Part shown: piece after piece, positions 52,967 through 62,500 of the stretch
How the letters are laid out: the number at the start of each line of letters is the position of its first letter
Numbering within the stretch: position 1 is the stretch's first letter
Assembly (NCBI RefSeq): GCF_003054705.1
Contig: NZ_QAYX01000023.1
Location: 434,001-498,000, forward strand
Source of the DNA: Opitutus sp. ER46
GTDB taxonomy: Bacteria > Verrucomicrobiota > Verrucomicrobiia > Opitutales > Opitutaceae
DNA: 64,000 nt
Direction: 5' to 3'
Program-made: the position numbers and the translations under genes
The notes under the pieces: generated by a model
What the model was told of the DNA's origin: nothing
The model's input: the letters and a program-made list of their open reading frames with translations, nothing else
Databases searched by the model: none

Positions 52967-55900
52967 GACTTGGCGGCGGGAGCGACGGTCGCGCGCAGGA
53001 GACGCAGGGCGCGGCGGCGGGAGTCGGGCGCGGGGAGGGTGAGTTCGGACGTGGCTTCGAGCTGCAGCCGTACGGGCGAAGCCGAGGCGGGGACACGGAG
53101 GCGCAGTTCCGGCCGGGTGCCGGGGACGAGGGCCAGCGGGGCGACCGGTGTGGTGCCGTCGAGGATTGCCTGTAGGTGGGCGGGTTTGGCGCCACCCCAA
53201 TCCGGATACTCGAAGGTGAGCAGGATCTCGCGCGGCTGGGCGGCGGCCGGGATCATGAGGCCGGCCTGGGGGAGCATCCAACCGTCAGGATCGATGCCGG
53301 GCGCGGCGAGCCGCGGGGCGCCGATGTGGGTGAAGTCGGATTCCAACGTGGCACTGGGGGCGACTACGCCGAGGTACTCGAGCAGGGCGGAGACGGGGCG
53401 TTCGTCGGGCGCTTCAAGGATCCCGGAGACGGAGAACCTGAGGTCGATGGCGGTGGTGCTGCGCGGGTTCGGAATCGGTAGCAGCCAGTCGAACGAACCC
53501 AAGGCAGCCGTGAGCTCGCCCACGGGTTGGCCGTTGATCGAGATTTTGACCGTGCCGGTGCCGACCTTCGAGCCCTTGATCTGGGGAACCACGCCGCGCA
53601 GCCGCACCATCTCGCCGGACTTGGCGCCGCCGATCACGAACGTGGCGTGGGCGGAAATCCATCCGTCCTCGAACATGCCCGAGAACTCAAGTCCTCGCGC
53701 CATGGCAAAATCGCGCGGGAAGTTGGAGATTTCGCGCGGACGCTCCAGGGCCAGGTACTCATCCTCGCCGATGGCGGAGATGTCGCGCGCCCAGCCGATG
53801 AGCCGGCGGTAATCGAGCGGGACCATCTCGTTGTAGAGACGCTTCAGGCCGGGCCGCCGGTCCTTGATGTACCGCGGGAACTCCTTGAAATCGATGGCCA
53901 GGTAGTTCGCACCCTCAAAAACCTGCGGCGCAAGCGGGCCGACGAAACGGTTGAACGCGCCGTCGCCGAGGCCGTCGAGGGGAATATCCTCGCGCCCGTG
54001 GACCACGGCGCGGGGGTCCCATGCGGTGTGACCCGTGATGAACGTGCGGGTCGCGGCGATCCGGAGGTAGACCTTCGGCGAAGGGTTCTCGATCCGCAGG
54101 AGGAGAAAGCGGCCGATGGCGTTGAAGTTCTGGCTGACCTCGTAGAGGTCCGGCTCTTGCTGGAAGAACGAGATTTTCCGGCGGTCGCCCAGGTAGTAGT
54201 GGTTGCCGAGCCCGGAGTGCACAAAGAGCAACCGGTTCTTCACCGTCGCGGCCGGCTCGACGACGAACAACCCGTCGCGGTCCCCGATGGCGGTCGGGAA
54301 GTGAAACTTATTGAACAGCGACAGCTGTGGCTCGATCGACACGTAGCTGGCGGTGGCTTGATTCACGACCGGCTGGGTGAGCTGGGTGCCCCAGAGCACG
54401 CCGTTGGTGATGAGATCGCGATTGCGCTCGGTGATCAGCGGCGCGGCCCGGCTCATCTCTTCAAAGTACGGGTGCAGGCGGACGGACCAGGTCGGGTCCT
54501 TGAAATCGGTCCGCGTGGTGGGCCAGAAAAAGTCGCGGGAGACGAGGGCGAGGGGATAGCCGCGCAGTTCGGTGCCGGCAAACTTCGCCGCGACGACGTT
54601 CTCGATGGTGCTCGTCAGCTGCGCGTTGTGGTCCGCCGGCGGCGGGATGGTCAGGCCGAGGCGGGACGCGAGCCGCAGTTCGGTGAGCCCGCCGGCGTTC
54701 ACGCCGCAGGACGCCTGCGTGTAATAGAGGCCGGTCGGAGCCGCACTCACGAGATAGAGGGCCACGATCGCGCCGGCTGCGACCACGCGTCGGCCGGTGA
54801 GGCTGACGATCCAGGCCGCGAGGCAAGCCGCGAGGGCGGGCTGCATCCACATTGCGAGCTTGTAGAGGCCGAAGTCGTTTGCGCCGCTGAAAAGCCGGGC
54901 GGCGAATGCAAACTGGATCAGAAGCAGGAGGGCGGCGGGCGCGAGGCGCCAGCTGTCGCGCAGTGCGCGCAGGAGAACGAGCGCCACGACGAGCATGCCT
55001 GCGGCGATCGAGAGGGAGACGACGGGCTCGGGAAAGTCGTGGGCGATCGGCATCCAACCCAGGAAGTTCGAGAATCCCGTGGGCAGCATGAAATACGGGA
55101 ACAGCGAGAGCAGGAGGTTGGAAGCATCCATCGCCCCGTTGAACTGCACCACGAGGATGCTGACGTAGGAAATCAGGTTGTGACGCAGCAGGATTACGAC
55201 GCCCAGGAGCGTGTAGGCGGCGAGGCCGAGGAGGGCCGAGGGCCAGGCGCGATTGCGGAGTGACCAGATGAGCGCGAACCCGACGAAGACCAGACCGGCG
55301 AACGGGGTGACTTCGGGGTAGAAGATGCAGAGAGCGGAGGCGGTGATCGCGGGCAGAATGGCGTACTGGATCATCACCCGGCGGCGCGGTGTGGCCCAGG
55401 GCCGCAGCAGCAGCGCGATGGTAGCGATGAGCAGCGCGACGCCCCCGACCTGGGCGATCAGTTGGTAGAGCGCGCCGAGCATAAACAGAGGACTGCCCGC
55501 CAGGACCCAAACCGCGACGGCGGCCTGGCGGCGCCACCGGCCAAGGTGAAGCACGAGGGCGCCGGCGGAAGCGAGTTGGACGAGGGCCAGCGCCATGATG
55601 GCCGGCATGAAGCCCTGGGTGGCCTTAACGTGCCCAAGGGCGGCACTCCAGGCGACCAGATGCTCGGCGCCGAACCGCATCATGTCGGCGACGTGCATGA
55701 AGAAGTAATAGCTGGAGTAGTCGCGACCGGCGAGTTCCGCCATCGTCGGGGCCTCGTAGAATCCCCGGTCAAGGAACCGCTGGGCGGCCAGGCAGTAGTT
55801 CGCCATATCGTCGTTGGCGTAGCTGACCCAGTCGAAACCGGTGAGGAGGGCTGGCCACCCGGCCCAGAGCAGGGCTGCGACGACGGCCAAGGCGAACGGC

Positions 55901-56175
55901 GCGATCTGGCGCCACGGAACGATTGGCCGCCGCTGGAAAAGGATGGCGAGGGAAACGCCCGCGAGTCCGAGCGTGAGCGGGGTGACGACGATGCCGAGCC
56001 GGAGGCCCAGTTGGTTGAAGACCATGAGCCCGAGGAGGAGCACGCTCAGGCCGAGGGCGGGTGAGAGCAGCCAGGAAAGGAGGACGCCGAGTCGCGGGAA
56101 GACGACGGCGATGACCGCACGCCCGACCAGAACCCAGAATGCGAAGAGGAGGAACGAATACGCCAGCGCTAGCAT
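52963..56175 (-). CDS. Giant membrane protein with C-terminal beta domains, GT-C-like
   Basis: The 1070-residue protein starts at ATG 56175 (MLALAYSFLLFAFWVLV) behind a C-rich leader. About fourteen helices up to residue 510 are broken by a loop with DWVSYANDDMANYCLAAQRF and RDYSSYYFFMHVADMM, whose DD pair is a candidate catalytic site. The C-terminal half is soluble: a mixed domain (about 520-800) and two beta-sandwich parts (about 800-1070; FSGMFEDGWISAHATFVIGG, REILLTFEYPDWGGAKPAHL). It follows the pyruvyl transferase and overlaps the fusion GT gene by four bases. I know of no named family for it; GT-C-like by architecture. Confidence 0.75.
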   Translation of the reverse strand: MLALAYSFLLFAFWVLVGRAVIAVVFPRLGVLLSWLLSPALGLSVLLLGLMVFNQLGLRLGIVVTPLTLGLAGVSLAILFQRRPIVPWRQIAPFALAVVAALLWAGWPALLTGFDWVSYANDDMANYCLAAQRFLDRGFYEAPTMAELAGRDYSSYYFFMHVADMMRFGAEHLVAWSAALGHVKATQGFMPAIMALALVQLASAGALVLHLGRWRRQAAVAVWVLAGSPLFMLGALYQLIAQVGGVALLIATIALLLRPWATPRRRVMIQYAILPAITASALCIFYPEVTPFAGLVFVGFALIWSLRNRAWPSALLGLAAYTLLGVVILLRHNLISYVSILVVQFNGAMDASNLLLSLFPYFMLPTGFSNFLGWMPIAHDFPEPVVSLSIAAGMLVVALVLLRALRDSWRLAPAALLLLIQFAFAARLFSGANDFGLYKLAMWMQPALAACLAAWIVSLTGRRVVAAGAIVALYLVSAAPTGLYYTQASCGVNAGGLTELRLASRLGLTIPPPADHNAQLTSTIENVVAAKFAGTELRGYPLALVSRDFFWPTTRTDFKDPTWSVRLHPYFEEMSRAAPLITERNRDLITNGVLWGTQLTQPVVNQATASYVSIEPQLSLFNKFHFPTAIGDRDGLFVVEPAATVKNRLLFVHSGLGNHYYLGDRRKISFFQQEPDLYEVSQNFNAIGRFLLLRIENPSPKVYLRIAATRTFITGHTAWDPRAVVHGREDIPLDGLGDGAFNRFVGPLAPQVFEGANYLAIDFKEFPRYIKDRRPGLKRLYNEMVPLDYRRLIGWARDISAIGEDEYLALERPREISNFPRDFAMARGLEFSGMFEDGWISAHATFVIGGAKSGEMVRLRGVVPQIKGSKVGTGTVKISINGQPVGELTAALGSFDWLLPIPNPRSTTAIDLRFSVSGILEAPDERPVSALLEYLGVVAPSATLESDFTHIGAPRLAAPGIDPDGWMLPQAGLMIPAAAQPREILLTFEYPDWGGAKPAHLQAILDGTTPVAPLALVPGTRPELRLRVPASASPVRLQLEATSELTLPAPDSRRRALRLLRATVAPAAKS

Positions 56176-56286
56176 GGAGGGGCAAAGTCGCACGGATTCG
56201 TCATATCCGACGAGCCTGTTTTTCCCGATTCCCCTCGATTCGTGGGGAGAGGCGAAGCGGCACTGGCGAGCCGGAGGGCAGGGGGC

Positions 56287-57336
56287 TCAGGTGCCGGCGG
56301 CCGACACAAACTCGCGGCACGCTGCGTACGCGCGTTCGGCGGAGGTGAGCGGAGGACGAACGGGGAGCGCGGAGGCGAGCGCGTGGCTGACGGTGGTGGT
56401 ATCGGCGTCGGGGGGCACGACGGGACAACCGAGTTCGCGGCCGATCGCGCGAAGCTTCTCGTTGGTGGCAATCACGACGATGCGTGAGCCGGCCCAGGCG
56501 GCTGCAATCGCCGCGTGAAAGCGGGACGTGAGGAGCCACTCGCCGGTCGGCCACCGTGCGAGGACGTCAGCGAGCGGAGCGCCGGGCAGCTCTGGAGAGA
56601 TCAATGCCCAGCCGGCGCGCAGGGGCGTGGCCAACGAGGAGAAGATGGCACGTTCAGCGCCCGGGAGGTCGCGGGACTCCTGCGCGAGCCAGACGCGTTC
56701 CGAGGGTGCTAGGCAGGCGACGGCCTGGAGGAAGGCGGGGGCGGCGTCCCAAGAGGCGTAATCGAAATTGGCGACGAAGGTAAGGCGCCGCGGCGCGGGA
56801 GGGGGCGGCCGGTGTTCGCGGAAGAACAGGTGGGCGAGATCGCTGCCAGGAGTGGCGCGGATGCCCGGATCGAGGGCGGAGAGGCGTTGCGCGGAGGCGA
56901 AATCACGCGTCCAGATGCCCGATGCCTCGCCGCAAAGCGTACGGACATCGGGTACGAGGAGTTCGGCCTCGGTTTGGGCGCCGACGCCGAGAAAGAACAT
57001 GCGTTTGCGGGCGGTGCGGCAGAGCGCGGCGTCAGCGTTGAGATGGTCGATGAACCAACGGGATTGGGCGGATTGAAACGGAGAGCCGCCGAGACCGAGC
57101 CAGACATCGGATTCGGCAATGCAGCGGGTGCGGAGCGCCTCCTCGTATGGATGCCACGTCACGGAGGGAAACCGCCGGCGAAGCGGCTCGAGGGGAAACG
57201 GGACGCAGCACGTCAAAGTGGCATCGGGCGCGAGCGTGCGCATGGCGCCCAGGAAGCCGGCGAGCATGAAATCGTCGCCCAAGTTGCCGGCGCCGTAGAA
57301 GTGGTGGCCGAGATGGATCCTCAAGGTTGCGGTCAC
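56287..57336 (-). CDS. Polysaccharide pyruvyl transferase family protein
   Basis: The 349-residue protein matches the CsaB/pyruvyl transferase group: HHFYGAGNLGDDFMLAGFLG (the GNxGD motif at the start), ESDVWLGLGGSPFQ, FLGVGAQTEAELLVP, IWTRDFASAQRL (R-D in the conserved R..xS), and LLTSRFHAAIAAAWAG (SR.H motif). It adds pyruvate ketals to sugars from phosphoenolpyruvate, often the last charge-giving step on a surface polysaccharide. Start is a GTG at 57336 (VTATLRIHLG read as M). It is the first gene of the nine-gene minus-strand run and lies 106 bases after the transporter gene stop, behind a terminator hairpin. Confidence 0.87.
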   Translation of the reverse strand: MTATLRIHLGHHFYGAGNLGDDFMLAGFLGAMRTLAPDATLTCCVPFPLEPLRRRFPSVTWHPYEEALRTRCIAESDVWLGLGGSPFQSAQSRWFIDHLNADAALCRTARKRMFFLGVGAQTEAELLVPDVRTLCGEASGIWTRDFASAQRLSALDPGIRATPGSDLAHLFFREHRPPPPAPRRLTFVANFDYASWDAAPAFLQAVACLAPSERVWLAQESRDLPGAERAIFSSLATPLRAGWALISPELPGAPLADVLARWPTGEWLLTSRFHAAIAAAWAGSRIVVIATNEKLRAIGRELGCPVVPPDADTTTVSHALASALPVRPPLTSAERAYAACREFVSAAGT

Positions 57337-57365
57337 GCAAAAACCGAACCGGAGAGGAGGCGAAG

Positions 57366-57405
57366 CAAAAACGGCGGGCCCCGCGTTTGGTCGCGGGCCC
57401 GCCGT
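57366..57405 (-). terminator. Intrinsic terminator after the secretion transporter gene
   Basis: A long GC-rich stem (ACGGCGGGCC, then CGCG, against CGCGGGCCCGCCGT, with one bulged base) around a TTTGGT loop is followed on the minus strand by a run of five T. It lies 37 bases after the stop codon of the FhaC-like gene and before the pyruvyl transferase. This is the one convincing rho-independent terminator in the window. Confidence 0.8.
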
Positions 57406-57441
57406 CGGCGTGCCGGGTGTCCGGCGAAAGGGGCGGAAGGA

Positions 57442-59073
57442 TCAGAAGGCGAGCGCGGCCTTGATGTGGCCGGCGCTGTGGGGGCCGCGGTAGGGAAGCT
57501 CGGTGAGCTGCCAGCCGTAGTCGAAGTTCAGGCTGAAGTTGCTCGCGATACTCAGCCGGACGCCAGTGCCGACCGAGGCAAGGGCGGTGAGCTTGGGATC
57601 CGAGCCGATGGGCATCTTGTAGAACACCTGGCCTGCATCGTAGAAGACGGCGAAGCGGGTATTGAGCGGTGGCAGGGTCTTGCGGAGCTTTTCGAGCTTC
57701 GTGGTGAAGCTCGGGGTAAGCAGTTCAGTGCTGAAGAGGAACCCCTCGTCGGCGGCGTGGATGATGCTCGCGAACCCCCGGACGCTAGTAGGCCCGCCGA
57801 TAGCGAGTTGTTCACTACCGAGAAGATTGGTGCTGGCGAGTTGGCCGATCAGCCGGGTGGATAGCAACCATGTGTCGAGGGTCAGCTGCCGCTGGATGGA
57901 GACGGTGCCGTAGACATACCGCGGTGAGGAAAGGAGGCGGGTGTTATCGTACGTGGTGTTGTTGTTGAGCGCACCGATGCCGCCGGGGCTGTAGTGGACG
58001 GTTGCGCCAAAGCCCCAGCTCCCGCGTTTGTCACGGCGCATGTGGCTGATGCCCGCGTTGAATTGGATCACGTCGGCCTCTTTCCGGTCCCGGATCAGCC
58101 CCCAAGCGAAGTCGTAGTCGTTGTTGCTACGCTTGAATTCGGTGCCGAACCAGACTTCGACGGGCTTCTCCCCGCCGCGGAGTGGAATCGCATAACGAAC
58201 CTCGGCGGACTTGCTGATGCCGAGTTGGACGATCTCGCCGGAGGCGCCAAACCTCGGATTCACGCGGGAGTAGCTGGCGTTGAACTCGAGGAAGTGGCGC
58301 CATGTGGTGGGTATGCGGTAGTTGAAGGCGTGAACCTGATAGGTCGACGGCTGGTCGGTCGTGACAAACTGATAGGACCCCTGATGATCGCGTCCCCAGA
58401 GATTTCCAAACTGCACGATCGCGGTGTAGTGACGTTTTCCGAGAACCTCGTTGCCGTAGTTGTCGATGGAGGTGGCGAAGCGCCAAGGCATCCGCTCCTG
58501 CACCCCGACGATGAGGTTGGCCTGGGTCGGGTGATCGCCGATAGGATTGACGATCACCTTTACCTGACGGAACGGATTCGTGTTAGTCCAGTTGACGGCT
58601 TCCTCAAGGACAGAGAGACGGACTTCGTCGCCCGGTTTGATCCCGAGCCGCTCTTCGAGCAGTTTGCTGCTGAACCACTTGTTGCCGACGAAGGCGACGT
58701 CCTTGAAACGGCCGAGAACGACGACCATGCGCAGGGACCCGTCCGCGATCGTCTGGGTGGGAATGTCGACCTTCGTGATCATGCGGTCGTGGCTCTGCAC
58801 ATATCGGCTGATGTGCGCGCGCACTTCGTTGACCAAGGGAGCGTCGATCGGCCTGCCGATGAGTGGAGCGATGATCGCCTTGAAAGTCGGATCATCAAGG
58901 ACCGGGACGTTCTGGACGACTACGGTCGCCGGATTGGCGGGATCAACCTTGTAGGCGAGCGCGGCCTCCGCAGTGTCGGCGGTGATCAGCCGCTTGAAGA
59001 TATATACATCCTGACCGATGGCCGCATGCGCTGAAAGGAGCAGCGCTAGAAAAGTGACGACGCGAAAGAGCAT
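57442..59073 (-). CDS. Two-partner secretion outer-membrane transporter, FhaC/ShlB/HecB family
   Basis: The 543-residue protein has a signal peptide (MLFRVVTFLALLLSAHAAIG then QDV), two POTRA-like parts (about 40-210: VVVQNVPVLDDPTFKAI, FKDVAFVGNKWFSSKLLEER, GVQERMPWRF) and a beta barrel rich in alternating residues. The conserved barrel motif appears as GGPTSVRGFASII, and the C-terminus is a phenylalanine (AALAF), as expected for outer-membrane insertion. It should export the adhesin encoded on the other side of the 503-base gap (59577). The pair is divergent, whereas TPS genes usually lie in one operon. Length is normal for the family. Confidence 0.93.
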   Translation of the reverse strand: MLFRVVTFLALLLSAHAAIGQDVYIFKRLITADTAEAALAYKVDPANPATVVVQNVPVLDDPTFKAIIAPLIGRPIDAPLVNEVRAHISRYVQSHDRMITKVDIPTQTIADGSLRMVVVLGRFKDVAFVGNKWFSSKLLEERLGIKPGDEVRLSVLEEAVNWTNTNPFRQVKVIVNPIGDHPTQANLIVGVQERMPWRFATSIDNYGNEVLGKRHYTAIVQFGNLWGRDHQGSYQFVTTDQPSTYQVHAFNYRIPTTWRHFLEFNASYSRVNPRFGASGEIVQLGISKSAEVRYAIPLRGGEKPVEVWFGTEFKRSNNDYDFAWGLIRDRKEADVIQFNAGISHMRRDKRGSWGFGATVHYSPGGIGALNNNTTYDNTRLLSSPRYVYGTVSIQRQLTLDTWLLSTRLIGQLASTNLLGSEQLAIGGPTSVRGFASIIHAADEGFLFSTELLTPSFTTKLEKLRKTLPPLNTRFAVFYDAGQVFYKMPIGSDPKLTALASVGTGVRLSIASNFSLNFDYGWQLTELPYRGPHSAGHIKAALAF

Positions 59074-59256
59074 GGGTTTGGCGATGTGAACGGGTTGGCT
59101 GGGACTGGGCGAGTCAGGAATTGTTCAGGCCGCCGCAATACTTCATATAGAAAACTGCGGGTCCGGCCTCCGGGACTTTCCCTTCGGGCGCCACCGGCGG
59201 TGTGGATGCATTGGCGGCCGGGAATCGGTGATCGCGTCCCAAAGGAGTTGATCTGC

Positions 59257-59272
59257 TGGGTAAATTTACCCA
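59257..59272. promoter_or_regulatory. Perfect 16-bp palindrome, candidate operator 1
   Basis: TGGGTAAATTTACCCA is a perfect palindrome with an AT-rich centre in the divergent promoter region of the secretion pair. It has the look of a dimer-binding operator. It lies 184 bases upstream of the transporter start and 305 bases upstream of the adhesin start. Confidence 0.6.
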
Positions 59273-59324
59273 CCAATTGCATGTAAAATGGGTTCCTTTG
59301 CGTACCAACGTGTGCGCGGAAGTA

Positions 59325-59338
59325 CGATACATGTATCG
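59325..59338. promoter_or_regulatory. Perfect 14-bp palindrome, candidate operator 2
   Basis: CGATACATGTATCG is a perfect palindrome, 68 bases (centre to centre) from TGGGTAAATTTACCCA. Two different palindromes suggest two regulators, or one regulator with unlike sites. Confidence 0.55.
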
Positions 59339-59576
59339 CAGTTTGCTGCTCCAAAGTGGCTTGCGTAAGTCCAGTCGGTTGGCACGGGGTCTGCCTTAGG
59401 ATCCGGCTACGAAGTTTCCCGGGTTACATTAGCCACCTTCTCTACGGGGTCCGTTTCGGTCGCAAACCGATGACTGGCTGCGTCTAGAAAGTGCTTGCCA
59501 ATGCTGGCGCGGAGCGGCTTCTTCGGCCCTGAATTGGCGTTATATCCGTCTTGTTCAACAACACTCAGTCTCACCC

Positions 59577-62500
59577 ATGAAGAATAAAACAAACGCGAGC
59601 GTGTCGCTGCGGAAGCTGTTGCTCTCCGCTCTTGTGGCAGCTCCTCTGGCTACCCTCCCCACTCCGTTGTGGGCGCTGCCTGCGAACCAGTCCGATCTGA
59701 ATTCACAGATTGCGAATAAGTCGTCCGGCGTCACGGTCACGTCCACGAGCTCGACTCAGGTCGACGTGACTTCGACGAGTCAGTATTCGGTCATCAACTG
59801 GAATAACTTCGGTGGTGCCGATGCTGCTCACAACAACATCATTGCCGGTGATACCGTTAATTTTGCGCTCCCGTCCTCGACGTCCTCGATTCTTAACCGG
59901 GTGACCGGGACGACGGGCACAACGGTCAACGGAACGCTGAGTTCGAACGGCAGCGTTTGGATCCTGAATCCGAACGGCGTGACCATTGGAGCTACGGGTG
60001 TGATCAACGCCGCTGGCGTTGGCCTGAGCACGGTTCCTGAAACGGAATATGCGTTTCTCACCACTGGTGCGCTTGCTGGCGTCGAGAACCAGGGTGATGG
60101 TATCACCACGACAACGGGAGTCAGCGTCCTCTCGGGGGCGAAGCTGACTGCTGCCTCAGGCAGCGGTAACGTTTGGATTTCGGGTAATGGCATTGCGCTG
60201 GCCGGCACAATCGACGCCGGCAACGTCACAGTTGCGGGCGTCCGCACGGGTGTCGTTAGCCTCGGCGATGCCGGCGACCTCACGGTCGGTAATGCGACGC
60301 TGCGCAATGCGAGCATGAACGTTACTACGGCAGCGAGCCAGATCGACGTGTCCAATGACGTCGTCGTACTGGGCTCGACGCTCTCGCTTACGACCGGAGG
60401 CAATGCCATCATCAATCAGACGGCAGGCTCGGTCCTCGCGATTGGCGACAGTCTCGCCGGTAACGCGACGCTTACTACGAGCACTGGTACCGGCGCCCAG
60501 ACCTTCGTGGATGTGCAGGCTTATGGTTCCGGGCTCCTGACCGTCGGCGCTACCGGTGGGGCCATGTCGATCACGTCGGGCGCTGGGCGCATCGCGGTCG
60601 GTGCGGTTTCATCTGGCGCACTTACGGTTACCTCGACTGGCGACCTGACGCTCAACGCCGGTAACGTTTCCGCACTCACGGCGACCAGCAGTTCCGGCTC
60701 CATCCTTTCGGGTGGCCAGATCGACGTTCGCGGTGGCGCGGTCTCACTGACCACAATCGCGGGCAAGGACGTTGCGATTTCCGTCAAGGCTGCTCCTTCG
60801 TCGGTCACGCTCGCTGGCGTTACGTTCGGGTCGGTCAGCTACACCCAAGCTACTGGCGATATCGTTATCCCTGCCATCACCGCAGGCAACGTTACCTTTA
60901 CGGCAACCGCCGGTAATATCAGCTTTGGCGGGGTGCAGACCGTTGCGACGCTCGCGACCTATAAGGGTAAGGACGTCGCGATCGGGTCGGCTATCAATAC
61001 TGGCAACCTCACGGTTACTGCGAGCGGCAACATCACGCAGACCGCTGCGATCAACGCCGCTGCTGCTGGAGTTGGCAACGTCAGCCTCGTTTCGACCGGC
61101 GGCTTGATCAACTTGACTTCGACGATCGGTGCGGGAACCGCCCCGAGTCTCGTCAAGGTTGACGCCAACAAGGGGGTTACGCTCGGTGGCGCCATCATCG
61201 CGACGAACATCAATGCCAAAGCGGGTACCGACCTGAGTGTCGCCGCCGCCCTGAATTCCACGGCGGCCGGTACCGGCGATATTTCGCTGACCAGCACCTC
61301 TGGCAGTATCACGAGCACGGCGGCCGGCATTATCGGCGGAGCCACTCCCGCCGCGAACATCACCATCACGTCCGGCAAGCTCATCGACATTGGCGCCGCG
61401 ATTACGGCGACCAAGGTTACCGCTACCGCCGCGACGACTTACAACCAGGCTGCTGCGATCAGCACGTCGGGAGACACTTCGATCACCGCGACCGGTAACG
61501 CGACCCTCGCTGCCGGTGGTACGATCACCTCGACTGCTGGCAATGTCAGCCTGTCCGGCGCTTATGTGAATCAGGGCGCCGCGATCAGCGCCAATAAGGA
61601 TGCGACGCTGACTGCGACGGGGAACCTCGCGGTTGCTGCCGCCGTCACTGCCACGACGGGTAACGTTAGCGCTTCCGGAGCGTACCTGAACCAGACGGCG
61701 GCCATCTCGGCGAGCAAGACCGCCAACCTGACCGCCACCGGAAACATCGTCGTTGGCTCGACGATCGGTGCAACTGATCTCAATGCCTCGGGCGCCTACA
61801 TCTCGGGCGCGGGCGTCATCACCTCGTCGGGCAATGCGACCTTCTCGTCGACCAGTTCGATCAATCTCACCGGCTCCAGCGACTTTGCCACTTTGGTGGT
61901 CAAAGAGACGCCTGGCACGGCGACGTTCACCGATGCCAATGCCGTGATCCTTGGCGATGGCACTGCTGCGACGGGTAATGTGACGATCACGGCCGGCAGC
62001 GTTGCCCTCGGCAACACTGCGGCTGGCACGGTCTCGGTCGACAAGAAACTCGACCTTACTGTCAGCGCCGGCGCCACTGCTGTGACCGACGCAACCAACA
62101 ACGCGAAGGTTGGCGGCAACCTCACGATTACGTCGACTGGCGCGGCCGTGGTTACCCTCGATGGTGCCACTGGCAACGCGGTGGGGCTGAACAGCAGCTA
62201 CGGTGCGGTCAAGATCACGACCGTTGGTGGCGCGGCGAAGGTCTTCGAAGCTCAGACCCTGAACCTCGGTACGATCAACTTGGGCGGCGCAGACCTGACT
62301 GCCTATAGCGCGACCGGTATCGTCAACTCGGGTGTCATCACCGCCGTTAACGTTAAGGTTGGCGCGGGCACGGCTACTAATCCGGGCGACATCGCCTTGG
62401 ATTTCAAGGATGGTAACGCCATCACCGGTACGGTCTCCCTGTACGACGATCTCGGCCTTCTGGGCTCCACGCTGGTTGGCAACTACCTCGCGAAGAACCT

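Larger units (their letters stand above)
59074..59576. other. Divergent promoter region of the two-partner secretion pair
   Basis: This 503-base region is less GC-rich than the rest of the window. It contains two perfect palindromes (59257-59272 and 59325-59338) spaced 68 bases from centre to centre, and inverted GC-rich segments near 59164-59185. Short open frames on the minus strand (for example 59046-59354) lack credible starts and look like chance. There is no clear Shine-Dalgarno sequence before either start. A structured leader or small RNA cannot be excluded. Confidence 0.75.

Noticed and set aside
59074-59260. c-di-GMP (GEMM-type) riboswitch in the transporter leader
   Set aside because: GC-rich inverted segments are present, but I could not match the conserved core bases of that class.
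59046-59354. Small minus-strand protein of about 100 residues upstream of the transporter
   Set aside because: It overlaps the transporter start and the promoter palindrome, has no recognisable motif, and would leave no room for the transporter leader.
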